Positions 1 through 10,561 of a stretch of DNA of 64,000 nucleotides are shown one piece after another. The position numbers were made by a program, and so were the translations under genes. Origin of the DNA: Cercophora sp. LCS_1. Lineage: Eukaryota; Ascomycota; Sordariomycetes; Sordariales; Lasiosphaeriaceae. The stretch's first letter is position 1. The number at the start of each line of letters is the position of its first letter. The notes beneath the pieces are model-generated. The model was not told the origin of the DNA. It saw only the letters and a program-made list of their open reading frames with translations, and made no database searches. The stretch is from contig JAPZLL010000003.1 of assembly GCA_036250225.1 (NCBI GenBank), positions 186,001 to 250,000 on the forward strand, read 5' to 3'.

Positions 1-73
1 CAGACAACCACCCAACATACAATCCTACTCCAGCGTTAGCTACCTTGAATGAGATGCCACGCCGTTGTTTCCT

Positions 74-1726
74 TCATTCCTTCAGATCCTTCCAGTCGAC
101 ATCCTGTTCTGAATCCATCTGAGCCGGGAACTTCTCTATGCCGTTGTTCCCAAGAAGGTAATCTCCAAAGTATTTCAGTGCATTGAGCGCCTCCTCTCCC
201 GCGGGGAGAATATGCTCCTTGGGAAGTAAAAACCCATAGCTTCCGGTATCCCTGAGTTTGATCTGGTAGCTATACCGGGCATGAAGCTCGTCTGTCGTGT
301 TCAGTTAGCAGTGCCCTATGAGTTGTCGGGATGTGGACATACGGTAAAACCAATCAATCGCCGATCCACCACCAGATTCGAGGCGAGTATAGGAGTTGCT
401 GGCGCTATAAACGCCGGCAACAGCACCCTCACATGCGGATGCGACGGTGTACAGCTCACCGCTAGAGAGCCGTATGGCTTTCGACAGCCCAACCGCTAGC
501 TCCTCAAGGTTCTCACGGTTGGGTGGATCAACCGCACAAGAGTAAGAGTAGGGGAAGAGAATCTGCTGCGAGTAAGAATGCAAGTCAAGGAAGCCGATGA
601 ACTTGGTGCTGTTCTCAGTTTGGTTCTTGGCCCAGCTCGCGAGCTGGGACGCCTCAACGGCTTGAAAGGGCTCTTCGCCACCATAACTCTCAGAGCAAGG
701 GTCCGTTTGGTGTTCGGCAGAGCCCCATTCATAACCAAAGGCATGGTCCAAGTCCAAACCGCGGCAGAAACGGGTCTTTGTTTGTTGTCTCGACTTGCGC
801 CACAGACGGTCTTCATGCCAAGTGTAATCATAGCCATCCGGATTTAACACCGGGATAAACACGATGTCGAAATGTTGGAGGAGCTTCTTGGCCATCTGGT
901 CTTTCTTAAATGCGTCGACCATAGACCATAGCAGGTAGTTCGCAGTGCTAACGCCGATCCATTCCCTAGCGTGTTGCCCACTTGTAACGAGTATTGTCTT
1001 TCTAGGACCCGTTTCATCGGCGCTCCGCTCGCCAACACGGAACGCCAAAATGTCTCTGCCTTCGGCTGATTTACCGATGCTCGTAATTTCAGTGTACGAA
1101 GGAAACAGGGCCTGAAGATATATCATCCAGCTCGTAATGACAGTCAGGGGTTGGTAGTCGCTGAAGAAAACGCTGTCTGCCGCATCCATCAGGGCCTTCC
1201 CTTGAGCTGAGCTGGCAGTACTTGGATCATATTGGACCACGGGAGAAGACCTGGGAGGATATGTCGCCAGAACCGCCGCGGCGACATCTTGCACTATAAT
1301 CGTGGGCTCTAGTGAAGAGGGGAGAAGCTTGCGCAACCCCTTGACATCGTCCTTGTGGATCCTGATGTCGACATACTCGGGAGTAAAAGCCCACACATCC
1401 AGGACCAACTGCACTGCGGCTCTCGAGAGTGCTGTCTCTTCCTCGGGGTTCGTGACGTTGTATCGGAGAACCACATCGTGTTGGAAGCGGGTGTGGACAT
1501 CTTTCGGGTCGGCCCAAGTAACGGTCGGCAGCGATTTCTTCAGGAATATATTGAAAGCGCTGTTGCGCAGCCATTTCATAACGGGAGACGCATGGCTGCC
1601 GTCCCGATCATCGGTGCGCACGTGTTCTTTCCATCGCGGCTGGAGGCTGGCAGCCTCAACGAAGGGCGTCGGCGTGATGGAGAAGACGGTAGACAGGGCG
1701 AGGAGGTGTTTCGCGAGCAATTGCAT
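74..1726 (-). CDS. ECM14: Putative inactive metallocarboxypeptidase ECM14 (M14 family)
   Basis: Two exons, 1726-343 and 291-74, with a 51-nt intron (GTATGT donor, GCTAAC branch, CAG acceptor), giving 533 aa. An N-terminal hydrophobic signal peptide (about residues 1-25) is followed by a prodomain and an M14 carboxypeptidase domain from about residue 190. Zinc ligands are visible: HARE (His about 252, Glu about 255) and a later His in DLHSYSQ (about 383). The NPDGY and RLWRK.R family motifs are present. The catalytic Glu of ELRDTG is replaced by Lys (IKLRDTG, K473), and the substrate-binding Asn-Arg of DANRNW reads as DLDHAF. These are the hallmark losses of the ECM14 subfamily, known as vacuolar/secreted pseudocarboxypeptidases linked to cell-wall phenotypes in yeast. 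I infer no peptidase activity. It lies head to head with the gene at 2520. Confidence 0.93.
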
Positions 1727-2519
1727 TTTCGCGTCTCAGTCGCGTGGTGGTTCCCAAGACATTGACGAACGGCTTGGACGGAGATCGTTGGACGTGAAGA
1801 GTTCAGTCTCTTGGTGGTGTCGCCACAGGCCTCTCATCAAATGGACCGGAGGGCGGGGCGGTGCCCGGGCTTGTTGCCTGCCTCGCTACCTGGGACGTTT
1901 CGGACCAAAGCTCAACTTGAGCGCCAGCTGTGAGTGGTTGGGACCAGGCTGTCAGCTGTCAACACCCCTCCACTGTGAGATTCTACCTCTCTCAGGGCGC
2001 CTTCAGCAACTCATAAACCCATGTGCCGAACGTCTCTGACTCCCGTTTTGCAGCTCTGGGTCCATCGCCCGTGCCCTAAACCACAACGCTGACCCAATAG
2101 CTCCAATTCCTCACGATGGAAGATCCTGGTTGGGGGATTGATTGCGCGTTTGCTGCACTTTTCTGCCTCACATCCAGACTGTCGGGCGTGTCACCAATCG
2201 AGAGGCCATCGGCAGGGCGCGATTGGCCAAAAGGGCCCTGTTCGAGATGCAGCCCGTTGCTGGCGGCGGTTACAGACCGTTGTCAGACGTCGTCCAGCCC
2301 CGCACTCTCGGCCGTCGAGTCGCCTCGAATGCCTGGTGAGAGCTCTCCCAAGTGGGATGCCCTGGACAGGATCGGATACAAGTATCGGGCGCTGCATCGT
2401 CACACGAGACAGCAGTTCTAGCCTACTTACCCAAGCTGCAGCTCTCCTATTCCTGTCTTGCCTTCCCCGCACAGCCCCTGAATTTAGCACAACAGTACCC
2501 ACTCGTAGCATGATACACA
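1727..2519. promoter_or_regulatory. Divergent intergenic promoter region between ECM14 and the gene at 2520
   Basis: About 0.8 kb separates the two divergently transcribed start codons. Only short, low-quality reading frames occur here, so I read it as the shared 5' region. No specific operator or TATA element could be assigned. Confidence 0.5.
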
Positions 2520-3598
2520 ATGGGGATGGGATTTGGCGATAGTGTCACAGCACTTCTCGAGACCTATTCCAATTGCCTGTCACTTCTTAGGTCGCTCAAG
2601 CACCGGAAGGGAAAACACGATGCGACCAAGGCAGAGGAACAACAGATCACGCTTCTCAAGTCCCTGAAAAAGGACCGGGCCCTGGTTGAGAAAGCATACT
2701 CGTCCAGACTATCCGAGTCGGGCAGCCGGTTGAAGAAGGGCGATGGTATATTCACCCCGATAAGTGCGACCGGCGTGTAGTTCGCTAACAATTGTCCGCC
2801 AAAGCTCGTGCGATATCATCGCTGGACCGCATTTTGCGAAGGATCAGGATTACTGTTGCGAAGATGCTGAGGTTGTCGAGCAAGGACCCAAATCCAGTTC
2901 TGGACTACGACTCGCTCATGTCACTGTCAAACACATCACGCATCGAGGCAATCAAGACGATCGACAACCTCTCACGGCGGCTAGGGAGTGGCAACTCATC
3001 TCGTTCGTCGATGGCCCAGGCACCTGCCAAGTCCACGTCTTCGAAGCACAAAGATCGCTCATCCCATAGTTCGTCCCATCCGATGCCTCATAGCAACACA
3101 GCAGAGCCAAGATCAAGGAACAAGAGCCCTCGGTCGGCATCAAATTCGCCCAGGAAAAAGCGATCGTCGACCAAGGTGAAAGATGAGGCCCAACCCAAGT
3201 TGAAGCACGAGTCCACTGTCAAAGTCAAGATAGAGACACCAGCAAAGATAGTGGAAAATGACGCTCCGACAAGGAAGCAATCGCCGACAGTGGAGTTTGA
3301 GATTCCTCCATCACCCCCTCCTAAACACGAAACAAACCCACAAGCTCGCCCGCCAGGTCTTGCGCAGCGATTGGCAGCGGCAGCAGACAATAGGGTATCG
3401 TTTGCCTCTTTCACAACCGACAGTACCAAACTGGGCGAAATACCGGAACGTAGAGCGCGTTCACGGTACTACGTCGCCGTCCCTTCGGGCTCAGACCAGT
3501 ACAACGTTCCTCCGATGTACCCATTGAGGCCTTACAAGGTCGAGGTGAAGGAAAAGGGGTTTTGGGGAGGCCTATTCGGTAGGAGAAAAGAAGACTGA
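2520..3598 (+). CDS. Unrecognised 339-aa basic, Ser/Lys-rich protein
   Basis: Two exons, 2520-2745 and 2805-3598, with a 59-nt intron (GTATAT donor, GCTAACA branch, AAG acceptor) joining in phase 1. Residues 1-75 are helical and charged with heptad-like leucines (ALLETYSNCLSLLRSLKHRK), continuing after the intron in another helical segment (ISSLDRILRRIRITVAKML). The middle (about 130-260) is low-complexity Ser/Lys/Pro and probably disordered. The C-terminus ends with a short aromatic/Gly motif (FWGGLFGRRKED). The N-terminal helix pair plus disordered tail resembles conserved hypothetical proteins of Sordariomycetes, but I do not recognise a named family and assign no function. The splice reconstruction keeps one continuous frame, which supports a real gene. 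Confidence 0.8.
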
Positions 3599-4026
3599 GT
3601 ATACCCCATTCCCCTCCTTTACGTCGTGTATTCGTGTCATCCGGTGTCCGGCAGGCGGCTGTATACTAGTTGATACATTTTTAGTGTTGCCGGGTATCGC
3701 TCCCGTCGCCGTGTTGATGATACCTCCAAACATTGGTGAGGGCCGGTTGGAGATCTTGGCAAACACACTTCGTCACATTTGTCTCTCCTGGATAGCGGAA
3801 TACGTAGCAATTTATACCCATTTGATACCCAATAGTTGAGGTCAGCGAGTAGGAGATCGGGTTCAAAGTTTTCAACAAATCAAGCATGCGCCGCAAACAA
3901 CGGCCGGGCACCCCCCAGGGACTCGAGGTTGCCGAGGTCAACGCAAATGTCAGGCGAGTCGCGTATAAAATACCACCAAGACCTGACCGTTCGATATCAT
4001 GGCAATCCGCAAACAAGGCGACGATT
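3599..4026. other. Intergenic, nothing identified
   Basis: Downstream of the 339-aa protein gene and upstream of the doubtful locus at 4027. It contains no convincing coding frame, RNA gene or repeat. Confidence 0.4.
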
Positions 4027-4814
4027 ATGGGCCACCATCCCACTTTGGAGAAGTCTATCAAGTCCTCATCGTCTCCGACTCTACACAACAACACCCCAGC
4101 ACCCGGTCATGTTTTCGCAATCACCAAAAACCACATCCAGTCGCGCGTCCTCCGCCATCTTTTCTTGCCCGAAGATGTCATCTTGTTCAAGTATCGACAC
4201 TACCCAAATAGATTGCTTCAGTACCACATCAGAACCTCGGATCGCCAGCACACGATCTGCTCAGCATGTATCCAAGACCATTACTAGGGCGTCGCGTCGC
4301 TCGTCGCCTCAGCCGTCCTGCCCTCTCTGCTCAGTCTTGCAGTCTGGGTGCTTTACTCGCCCTTAGCTTCAAAATTATGTGGCTCGCGATGGCGCTTGCT
4401 TATATCTGGTGTACAAACATACCCCTCGTATGGGCGGGTGTTGTTCTGGTCGTGAGCTCATTGTGCACCAATCCAGGTCATTCCCACCTCGCGAATTGCA
4501 TCGGCATGCGCGTGTTCGGGCAAAAATTTGTCAACCACGTCGAGGAGCTGTGGCGAGAAATTCGTTCGTTCAACGAGTTTTCGAGGACAGTTCGTTGGGC
4601 ACAGAGGCACAACAAGCTCCAACTATCTTCTGAGGCTGTGCGCGAAGCCGTCACGAAGCAGTCGCACGTGTTAGAAGAAGGGCAGCTGATTGCTGTGTTG
4701 GCGCCGTTCCCTGATCTCTTTACATCACCTCGACTCCGGTGGCTCAGATGGCTCAACGAGTGGTACATGGTGTACCGAAACTGGGCCCGGTGGAGAGGAG
4801 TCGCCCTTGTTTAG
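4027..4814 (+). pseudogene. Broken or unusually spliced membrane-protein-like locus
   Basis: Two protein-like stretches lie in different frames. From the ATG at 4027 one frame reads with plausible composition (for example HLFLPEDVILFKYRHYP) until TAG at 4285-4287, and the same frame then continues through a hydrophobic, membrane-helix-like segment (VLPSLLSLAVWVLYSPLAS). A candidate intron 4409-4476 (GTGTAC..CCAG, phase 1) would join this to the third-frame segment 4477-4814, which is rich in W/R/E and ends with the TAG at 4812. The single TAG is the only break I cannot bypass with a consensus intron. A CAG-to-TAG change would explain it, as would an exon I failed to find. Alternatively only the segment 4266-4814 or 4378-4814 is translated (182 or 145 aa, one or two N-terminal hydrophobic helices). 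No family recognised. Confidence 0.3.
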
Positions 4815-5893
4815 CCCTGTGGTGGAAAACGAGACAAGCCCGATCTTAGCGTTGGATATACAGAACTTAGAAAGCACGGAGGTTTTCCGGACTTCTCGAG
4901 ATGTTGAGCACTGGATAGTCGTCCAGAGATAACCGTGGAAACACGTGAGATATGCCCGAGAGAGAAGCTTCCCGGAGGAACAGGGGTTTTCCGTTCGTTT
5001 GCCTGTAACCCTCTCCACGGCTTAGCTGTGTTGATCCTAATGAGCCTTGAGTTGGCTAATTTTGGTGAGTTTTAGACCTCAGTTTCGGTCAGCCTGTAAC
5101 GAACTTTTGATGTGATGGGGTCTAGCAGTATTCCTACTCTATTGTTGGAGAGACGTCGTTGATCTCACCCATCCAACACCCGTCCGGCGCAAACACTCGC
5201 GGTCGACTAGTAGAGTTCGAGCGCCTTCGACGACTCACAGAGGCTAGGCCTAACATGCACCAAAAAATCCAAAATCGACCTTGGGGTAGCACAATAGAAT
5301 TGACTCGGGCAACAGCCAGCCAGCAGTTTGGAAACCATCTAACGGCTGTCTGGCGTGGTGTTTGGGGTTCAACTGATGCCCTGGTTGTTGACACTTGCAG
5401 CGCCGATGTTGGAGAAACGCCAAGCCAAGACAAGACAGCAAACGGTGTAAGTCATGACACAATCCCGGCCCCAACTCACGCCAACCATAATCCTTAGGTG
5501 TCTCCTCCATATTTTACCCAATTGCCGGTCTGCTGTTTGCCTTGACGAATTGGCTCGCGGCGTGCAGCCGGTCAATGCATGGTGCTTCAGGTTTGCCCTG
5601 TTTCATCCTTGTCGCTACCGCCAGCTGTCTCCGGGGAAGATCGCCAAGAATATTCTCCGCCTCTCGCAGCATTATAAGACGTGAGATCGCCAGCACCTCT
5701 GTCTCAAGTGACGACGACTTCTTGGTCAGCTCCCAGGACTCGAGATGGATTTCCTGGTTTAAAATATCCCCAAGTTTCCCGTTTGTCTTGACACTTTTCC
5801 CACCCATCTGTAAATTCTCCGAAAACCTAACGCAATTGTAATATCTGGTCCGTTTGCGCTGCTGTGTCTGCCGCATTCTCCTACCTCGGAAAA
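4815..5893. other. Intergenic, nothing identified
   Basis: About 1.1 kb without a coding frame of convincing composition on either strand. Its right end is the presumed promoter of the PEBP-family gene. Confidence 0.4.
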
Positions 5894-6716
5894 ATGGTGT
5901 CGTTTTACTCCGTCGCCGGTCTTATCACGATCGCAACTCTCGCAACAGCCCGAACGCCCCCGGGCTTCACTCCCGCGTCCAACGTCGATCTCATCGTTGA
6001 GTACAATGGGGTCGTCCCGCAAAACGGCGCCGTCGTGCCCAGCCGAAACAGCAAGCACCCTCCTCTTGTTCCCTCACACCTCGTCATAGGCTAACGGGAA
6101 TCCCACAGTCACCATCCCCCAACCCAGAGTAGGCACACTCACCCGCCTCACGGGAACATCCTACGCGGTCCTCATGATCGATCTCGACATACCAACCGAC
6201 ACGCCGCCCCAGACAAACACGCTCCTCCACTGGGCGCAAACCGGCCTCACGCCCGCCACCACGGCAACAAGGATCAACACGACGACGGGCCAGCTCTCCG
6301 TCTTCTTGCTCGAAAACAGCACCAACACATCCCCCATCCTCGGCTACTTTGGTCCCAACCCGCCCGCCAGAATACCCCTGTCTCACCGCTACGCCCAGAT
6401 CCTGATCGACACGAGCGATGCTGACGAGGAGGACATCGCTGCGATTCGCACGGCTGCTGCGACGATCCGAGGCTTCAACGCGCAAACGGTGCTGACGGCT
6501 GCGGATCTTGAGGATGAGGTCGTTGCCGGGAACTGGTATAATGTCACCAATCCCGGGCCGGTGAACAACACGCTCAATCAGCCGAGTGGCACTGGTACTA
6601 CGACCGGGGGTGGACCGGCCTCGACCGGGTCTGGGTCTTCTGGCGTTGGGAAGATGACGATGCCCGGGTTGGGAGCACTGATTGTTGGGTTGGCAGCGGC
6701 CATGTTTACTCTGTGA
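5894..6716 (+). CDS. Secreted, GPI-anchored PEBP-family protein
   Basis: Two exons, 5894-6050 and 6109-6716, give 254 aa. The only phase-compatible junction I find uses a GC-AG intron (donor GCAAGC, branch GGCTAACG, acceptor CACAG, 58 nt). Residues 1-20 form a signal peptide ending ATA-RTPPG. The body carries phosphatidylethanolamine-binding-protein motifs: VLMIDLDIPTDTPP (a variant of the DPDxP motif), LLHW, and GPNPPARIPLSHRY (variant of the second ligand-site motif). The last about 45 residues are Gly/Ser/Thr-rich followed by a hydrophobic tail (ALIVGLAAAMFTL), a typical GPI-anchoring signal. Secreted PEBP-like proteins of filamentous fungi are known as a family, but the ligand and role of this one are unknown. 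Location at the cell surface is inferred from the two end signals. Confidence 0.85.
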
Positions 6717-7548
6717 CGGGTGTGAAATGGATGTGTATGATCTGCGGGTTAGAACTTGCTACAGAGATTTGGGAGAAGGTGAACAACCGAGGCTGAGATA
6801 TCCGCACTGTGGGATATACTGTATTTTCTCCTTCAAAAATGAAAGCGCTCGAGAGACAGGGAAGAAAGAACTCGTTCAAGCAAGCCAACGTGGTAACGCC
6901 TCTTGCGCCTGTCGACTATCTCACCTTGTGTGTTCCTCAAACTGTCGTGTGCTTGGGTTGTCAGACCTCTCTGCTGGTGACGGTCTTGTCGATGATTGGA
7001 CACCTTGAGACCCACCTCGTCACGCCCTGCCTTTTTTGGCGGCTGGTCGGCTCGCCTTTCCCGCGCGGGAGTTCAGCCCCCAAACCGTCAACAGCCATGT
7101 CCGTTGTTCACCCGTCTGGACCGCCGCGCGGTAGTTGAGCCTCAGAAACCTCGGCCCAGCCCTGTCTGTATTTACTTGTTGGAAACCGCCGCGCGGTTCG
7201 ATCAAGTCAACAAAGCCAGTTTTCCTTTGGCCCACCACGATGTCGTTGAATCTGTCCGTCCCGGGCGTCTTTCACTCCGTTGATGCCCGGAGCATTACAA
7301 ATGACCTAAAATGAAAGTTTCCGGACTGATATTTCGATGGCTGTTGGAGAGCGGCGTATACTAGAGTTGGTCCGACTCAACCAAAAGCCATATGTTCGCG
7401 AACGATCAAAAGGGCATCGTGCCCTCCCTTCTTTTCCTCCCGGTGTATTCATCCCTGTGCTCAACAGCTCGCTTTGATCCAACCATCTCTTCAAAGTCGC
7501 CGTTTTCCTTTCCGAAACCGCCGAAGCATCAAGTGCCAACAGCAAGCC
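6717..7548. other. Intergenic, 3' end of PEBP gene and 5' region of the oxidoreductase
   Basis: About 0.8 kb between two co-directional genes. I see no additional gene, tRNA or repeat. Confidence 0.4.
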
Positions 7549-8847
7549 ATGGCGAGAACAATCGTGGTTCTTGGCGCCAGCTACACCGGCATCCCAGTTG
7601 CCCATTATCTTCTGAAGCACACCGCTGCCAAAGTCAAGGGCGGCCTCAAGGTCATCCTCGTCTCGCCAAACACGGACATGTATTGGTGTATTGCTGTCGT
7701 CCGCGGCGTGGTGCCTGACCTGATGCCCGACAACCGGATCTTCTACCCCATCGCCCCGGCATTCGCCAAATACCCCGCCGAACAGTTTGAGTTCATCCAA
7801 GGCAAGGCCGAGGGCTTGGATCCAAAGGCGAACACCGTTGTCGTTCGCAGGAACGATGGGTCTCAGCTGACCGTTGGATACGATGACGTGTAAGTGTTGT
7901 CAAGACATGTTCCGTCTCATCGCCATCTAGGGCGTGTGCTAACCCAAGGTCGGCAGCGTAATCGCGACGGGTGCGAGTTACAAGGAGGGTCCACCTTTCA
8001 AGGGAGCTGGATCGACCGAGGAGACCAAGGCTGCCCTTCATGACTGGAGGAAGCGGATCAAGAATGCCAAATCCATTGTCGTCGCGGGTGCTGGTGCAAC
8101 TGGCGTTGAAGTTGTTGGCGAGCTTGGCGAGGAATAGTGAGTTTTTACCTTGCTTCCCATAGGCCAATCTCGGATGTGAGCTTTCGCTGACTTGCTCGCC
8201 TCCTACTTAGCTCAGCCAAGGGCTTGAAGGAGGTCACCCTCATCGCTGACGGCAAGCTGCCCCTCCCAACATTCCTCAACGACGACGTCCGCCAGTTTGC
8301 CAAAAAGGAACTCGAAAAGAACAAAGTCAATGTTCTCATCAGCAGCAGAGTCACCCATGTCACCAAGAAGGGCAACAAGACGATCCTGGAGATCAACGAC
8401 GGCGAAAAGACGATCACGACGGATTTGTACCTGCCCACTTTTGGAATTGTCCCCAGCTCGTCCTTCCTCCCGTCCGAGATGCTTGACTCCGCGGGCTTTG
8501 TGAAGCAGACACCCCACCTACGTGCCCAAGGGCACAAGAACATCTATGTGATTGGCGACGTTGGAAACTTGCAAGCTCCGAGAGCAATCACGGGCGAAGC
8601 CGAGGTCGTCCACGTGGTAAAGGTGATTGAATCGGATTTGTTGGGAACAGCGGACCCGGGTGAGGTCAAGATCGAGCCCAAGGTCATGTTTGGGGCAACC
8701 CTGGGCAGGAGTCGTGCAACGGGGCAAATGGGGAACTGGCGGCCCTGGAGCTGGCTCATTTGGTTTTTTAAAGGTCGGTATTTGGGAACCGATTATGCAC
8801 AAGACTATGTGAATGGGTTGAGGACTGTGTCCGTCAAGAATTGGTAG
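7549..8847 (+). CDS. FAD/NAD(P)-dependent oxidoreductase, AIFM2/FSP1-like
   Basis: Three exons, 7549-7889, 7957-8136 and 8211-8847 (introns of 67 and 74 nt with GTAAGT and GTGAGT donors), give 385 aa. An N-terminal FAD-binding Rossmann motif (VVLGASYTGIPVA, about residues 5-17) is followed by VIATGAS (about 115) and a second dinucleotide fold with GAGATGVEVVGEL (about 150). The second FAD contact YVIGDVGN appears near residue 290. Order and length match the two-domain pyridine nucleotide-disulfide oxidoreductases of the apoptosis-inducing factor 2 (AMID/FSP1) group, which reduce quinones with NAD(P)H. There is no mitochondrial targeting sequence; the protein starts directly at the FAD fold. 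The ATG at 7549 was chosen because it immediately precedes the fold; the in-frame upstream stretch is not protein-like. Substrate and physiological role are not visible. Confidence 0.9.
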
Positions 8848-10561
8848 CATGTCCAGGGTGTCGGCGGCAACTGGTCGGAGGTGTTGCATCCTGGGGATGA
8901 TAATGGTAGATAGATCTATAGAATTTAAGGCTTTGGTGAGTTTATGCTTCGTAGACTTTCAAGGCCAACCGCGAGCGAAAGTGTCAATTGCCAGGGACCT
9001 GCTAGACAGGCAGGTAACGTCTTGTTAGTTAGAGTTGTAAAGCGAGGACATACGCGGAAACTTAAAGCTTTAGATGAAGGCAAAGGATAAAGGGTAAGTG
9101 GACACCGATGCCAGTTGTCCCGTGTCAGGTACTCTGTGAGCTTCGTCAAGATCTAGGTTAGTCCGGTCTTGAATGAGTCCAACGAAACCTCCTGCATCGC
9201 TGGCTTTGCATATTACGCACGAGGCTCAAGATCCGTGCCTCTTTTGCCATGCAAGGTACAGGTCGCATTCTCTGCATCGTGTTCATCTCGAATTGTTCGA
9301 GAACTTGGAGCGTTGAGATGTCGAAAGGGCACCCCTGGATCTATGGTTGGATTGCGCTCCACCAGGAACGGTCGCTGCCCGGCCGACGGGAATGGATCGG
9401 TCGTTTCCCCAAACCAAATATTCAGGGATCAAATTATAGGGGAATTCCATTTCGGTAAAATTCCGAGATGTGCACACGATCCATTAGAGTGATGCATGCG
9501 TTCCGGCACCATGGCAGGCGGGTGAGAAACTCACGGTTGTTTTCAATTTACTCAATTGAGAAGTCGCGATAGGGGCAGCAAAAGTTTCGTGACCGACGGG
9601 AAGTGAAAGAGCTTGCAGGAGGGCCGTGCGTCTTGTTGCCTGGATTTCCCTTGTGTGATGGATGGAGGGGTTTTGCCGTGGGTATAAAAGGGCCCGGGGC
9701 ACCCCGAAAACCCAAAAGCGCCAGCGAAAAACGTTTTTCTTTTCGAAGCTTACAGGCAACTTTCCGACCGTCGTTTGGAGCCCGGAGTTGGCATGCCTAA
9801 ACTCCGAACTTGATGGCTGCTTTGCCTGGCAAAGCTGAACGTTGAGCTGAGGAGCAGCCCACCTCAGGTCCCGAGCCCGACCCCACGAGCCTTGACCGCC
9901 CTGAGGCTTGGCCCACAGTGGGGAGGTGGCCTGGGCCCGTGCCTGGCGCGTCTTCCCCCACTTCCAAGCTCCCGCGCGTCATTCCGGCCGTTTTCCATGT
10001 CCAAAGGTGTCGCATTCTGCCGGCCGCCCCCAAACAAAACACGTCCAATACCTTTAGGCGCCTGCACCTGCGCCTGCGAAGCGTCAAAAGAATAACAGCA
10101 AGAGCAACGAACATCAATTGTTTGGAGCAAGATTCAAGTTGAAGTTGTCGAATTATCAAGTCCAACCTTGGCCAATTGGGGGACCTGGAGCCGCCACGCG
10201 ATTGCACGGGCGCCACAAGCGAGCACTTGGTTTCGGAGCGCTGCTGCAGCCAATTTCTCGTCGTGGTTGACCCACCGACGCGAACTGGGACGCGCCTGCG
10301 AGCAATCCAACAGCCCCAGCCTCTCAAATTCGCCTGTCACGTCCCTGTCTCGCACCACCGCCTTATCTCCTTCTCCAAACCCACATATCCAAGCCGTTCT
10401 TTTCCAAGGACAGCTCCATGAAGCTGTCCACAATACCAATTCCGAAATCGCCCAACTAGTTTTCTTTTTTTAAATTTATCTTCCTCGGGCTCGAATCCTG
10501 GACTCTGCGTTCGCGACATCGACGAGTGCTTCACCGCGGCCTCGCGGGCCTGGGATTGAAG
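8848..10561. other. Long intergenic region and presumed leader/promoter of the SPT21-like gene
   Basis: About 1.7 kb with no convincing coding frame. It includes an isolated TATAAAAG element at 9683-9690 and, near its right end, a T-rich run (about 10460-10475) shortly before the SPT21-like start codon. Confidence 0.45.
9683..9690 (+). promoter_or_regulatory. Canonical TATA box, target uncertain
   Basis: The octamer TATAAAAG sits in GC-rich surroundings. The next recognised start codon on this strand is 870 bp downstream (SPT21-like gene), so it would imply a long leader, or it may serve an unrecognised transcript. Sequence match only. Confidence 0.3.
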
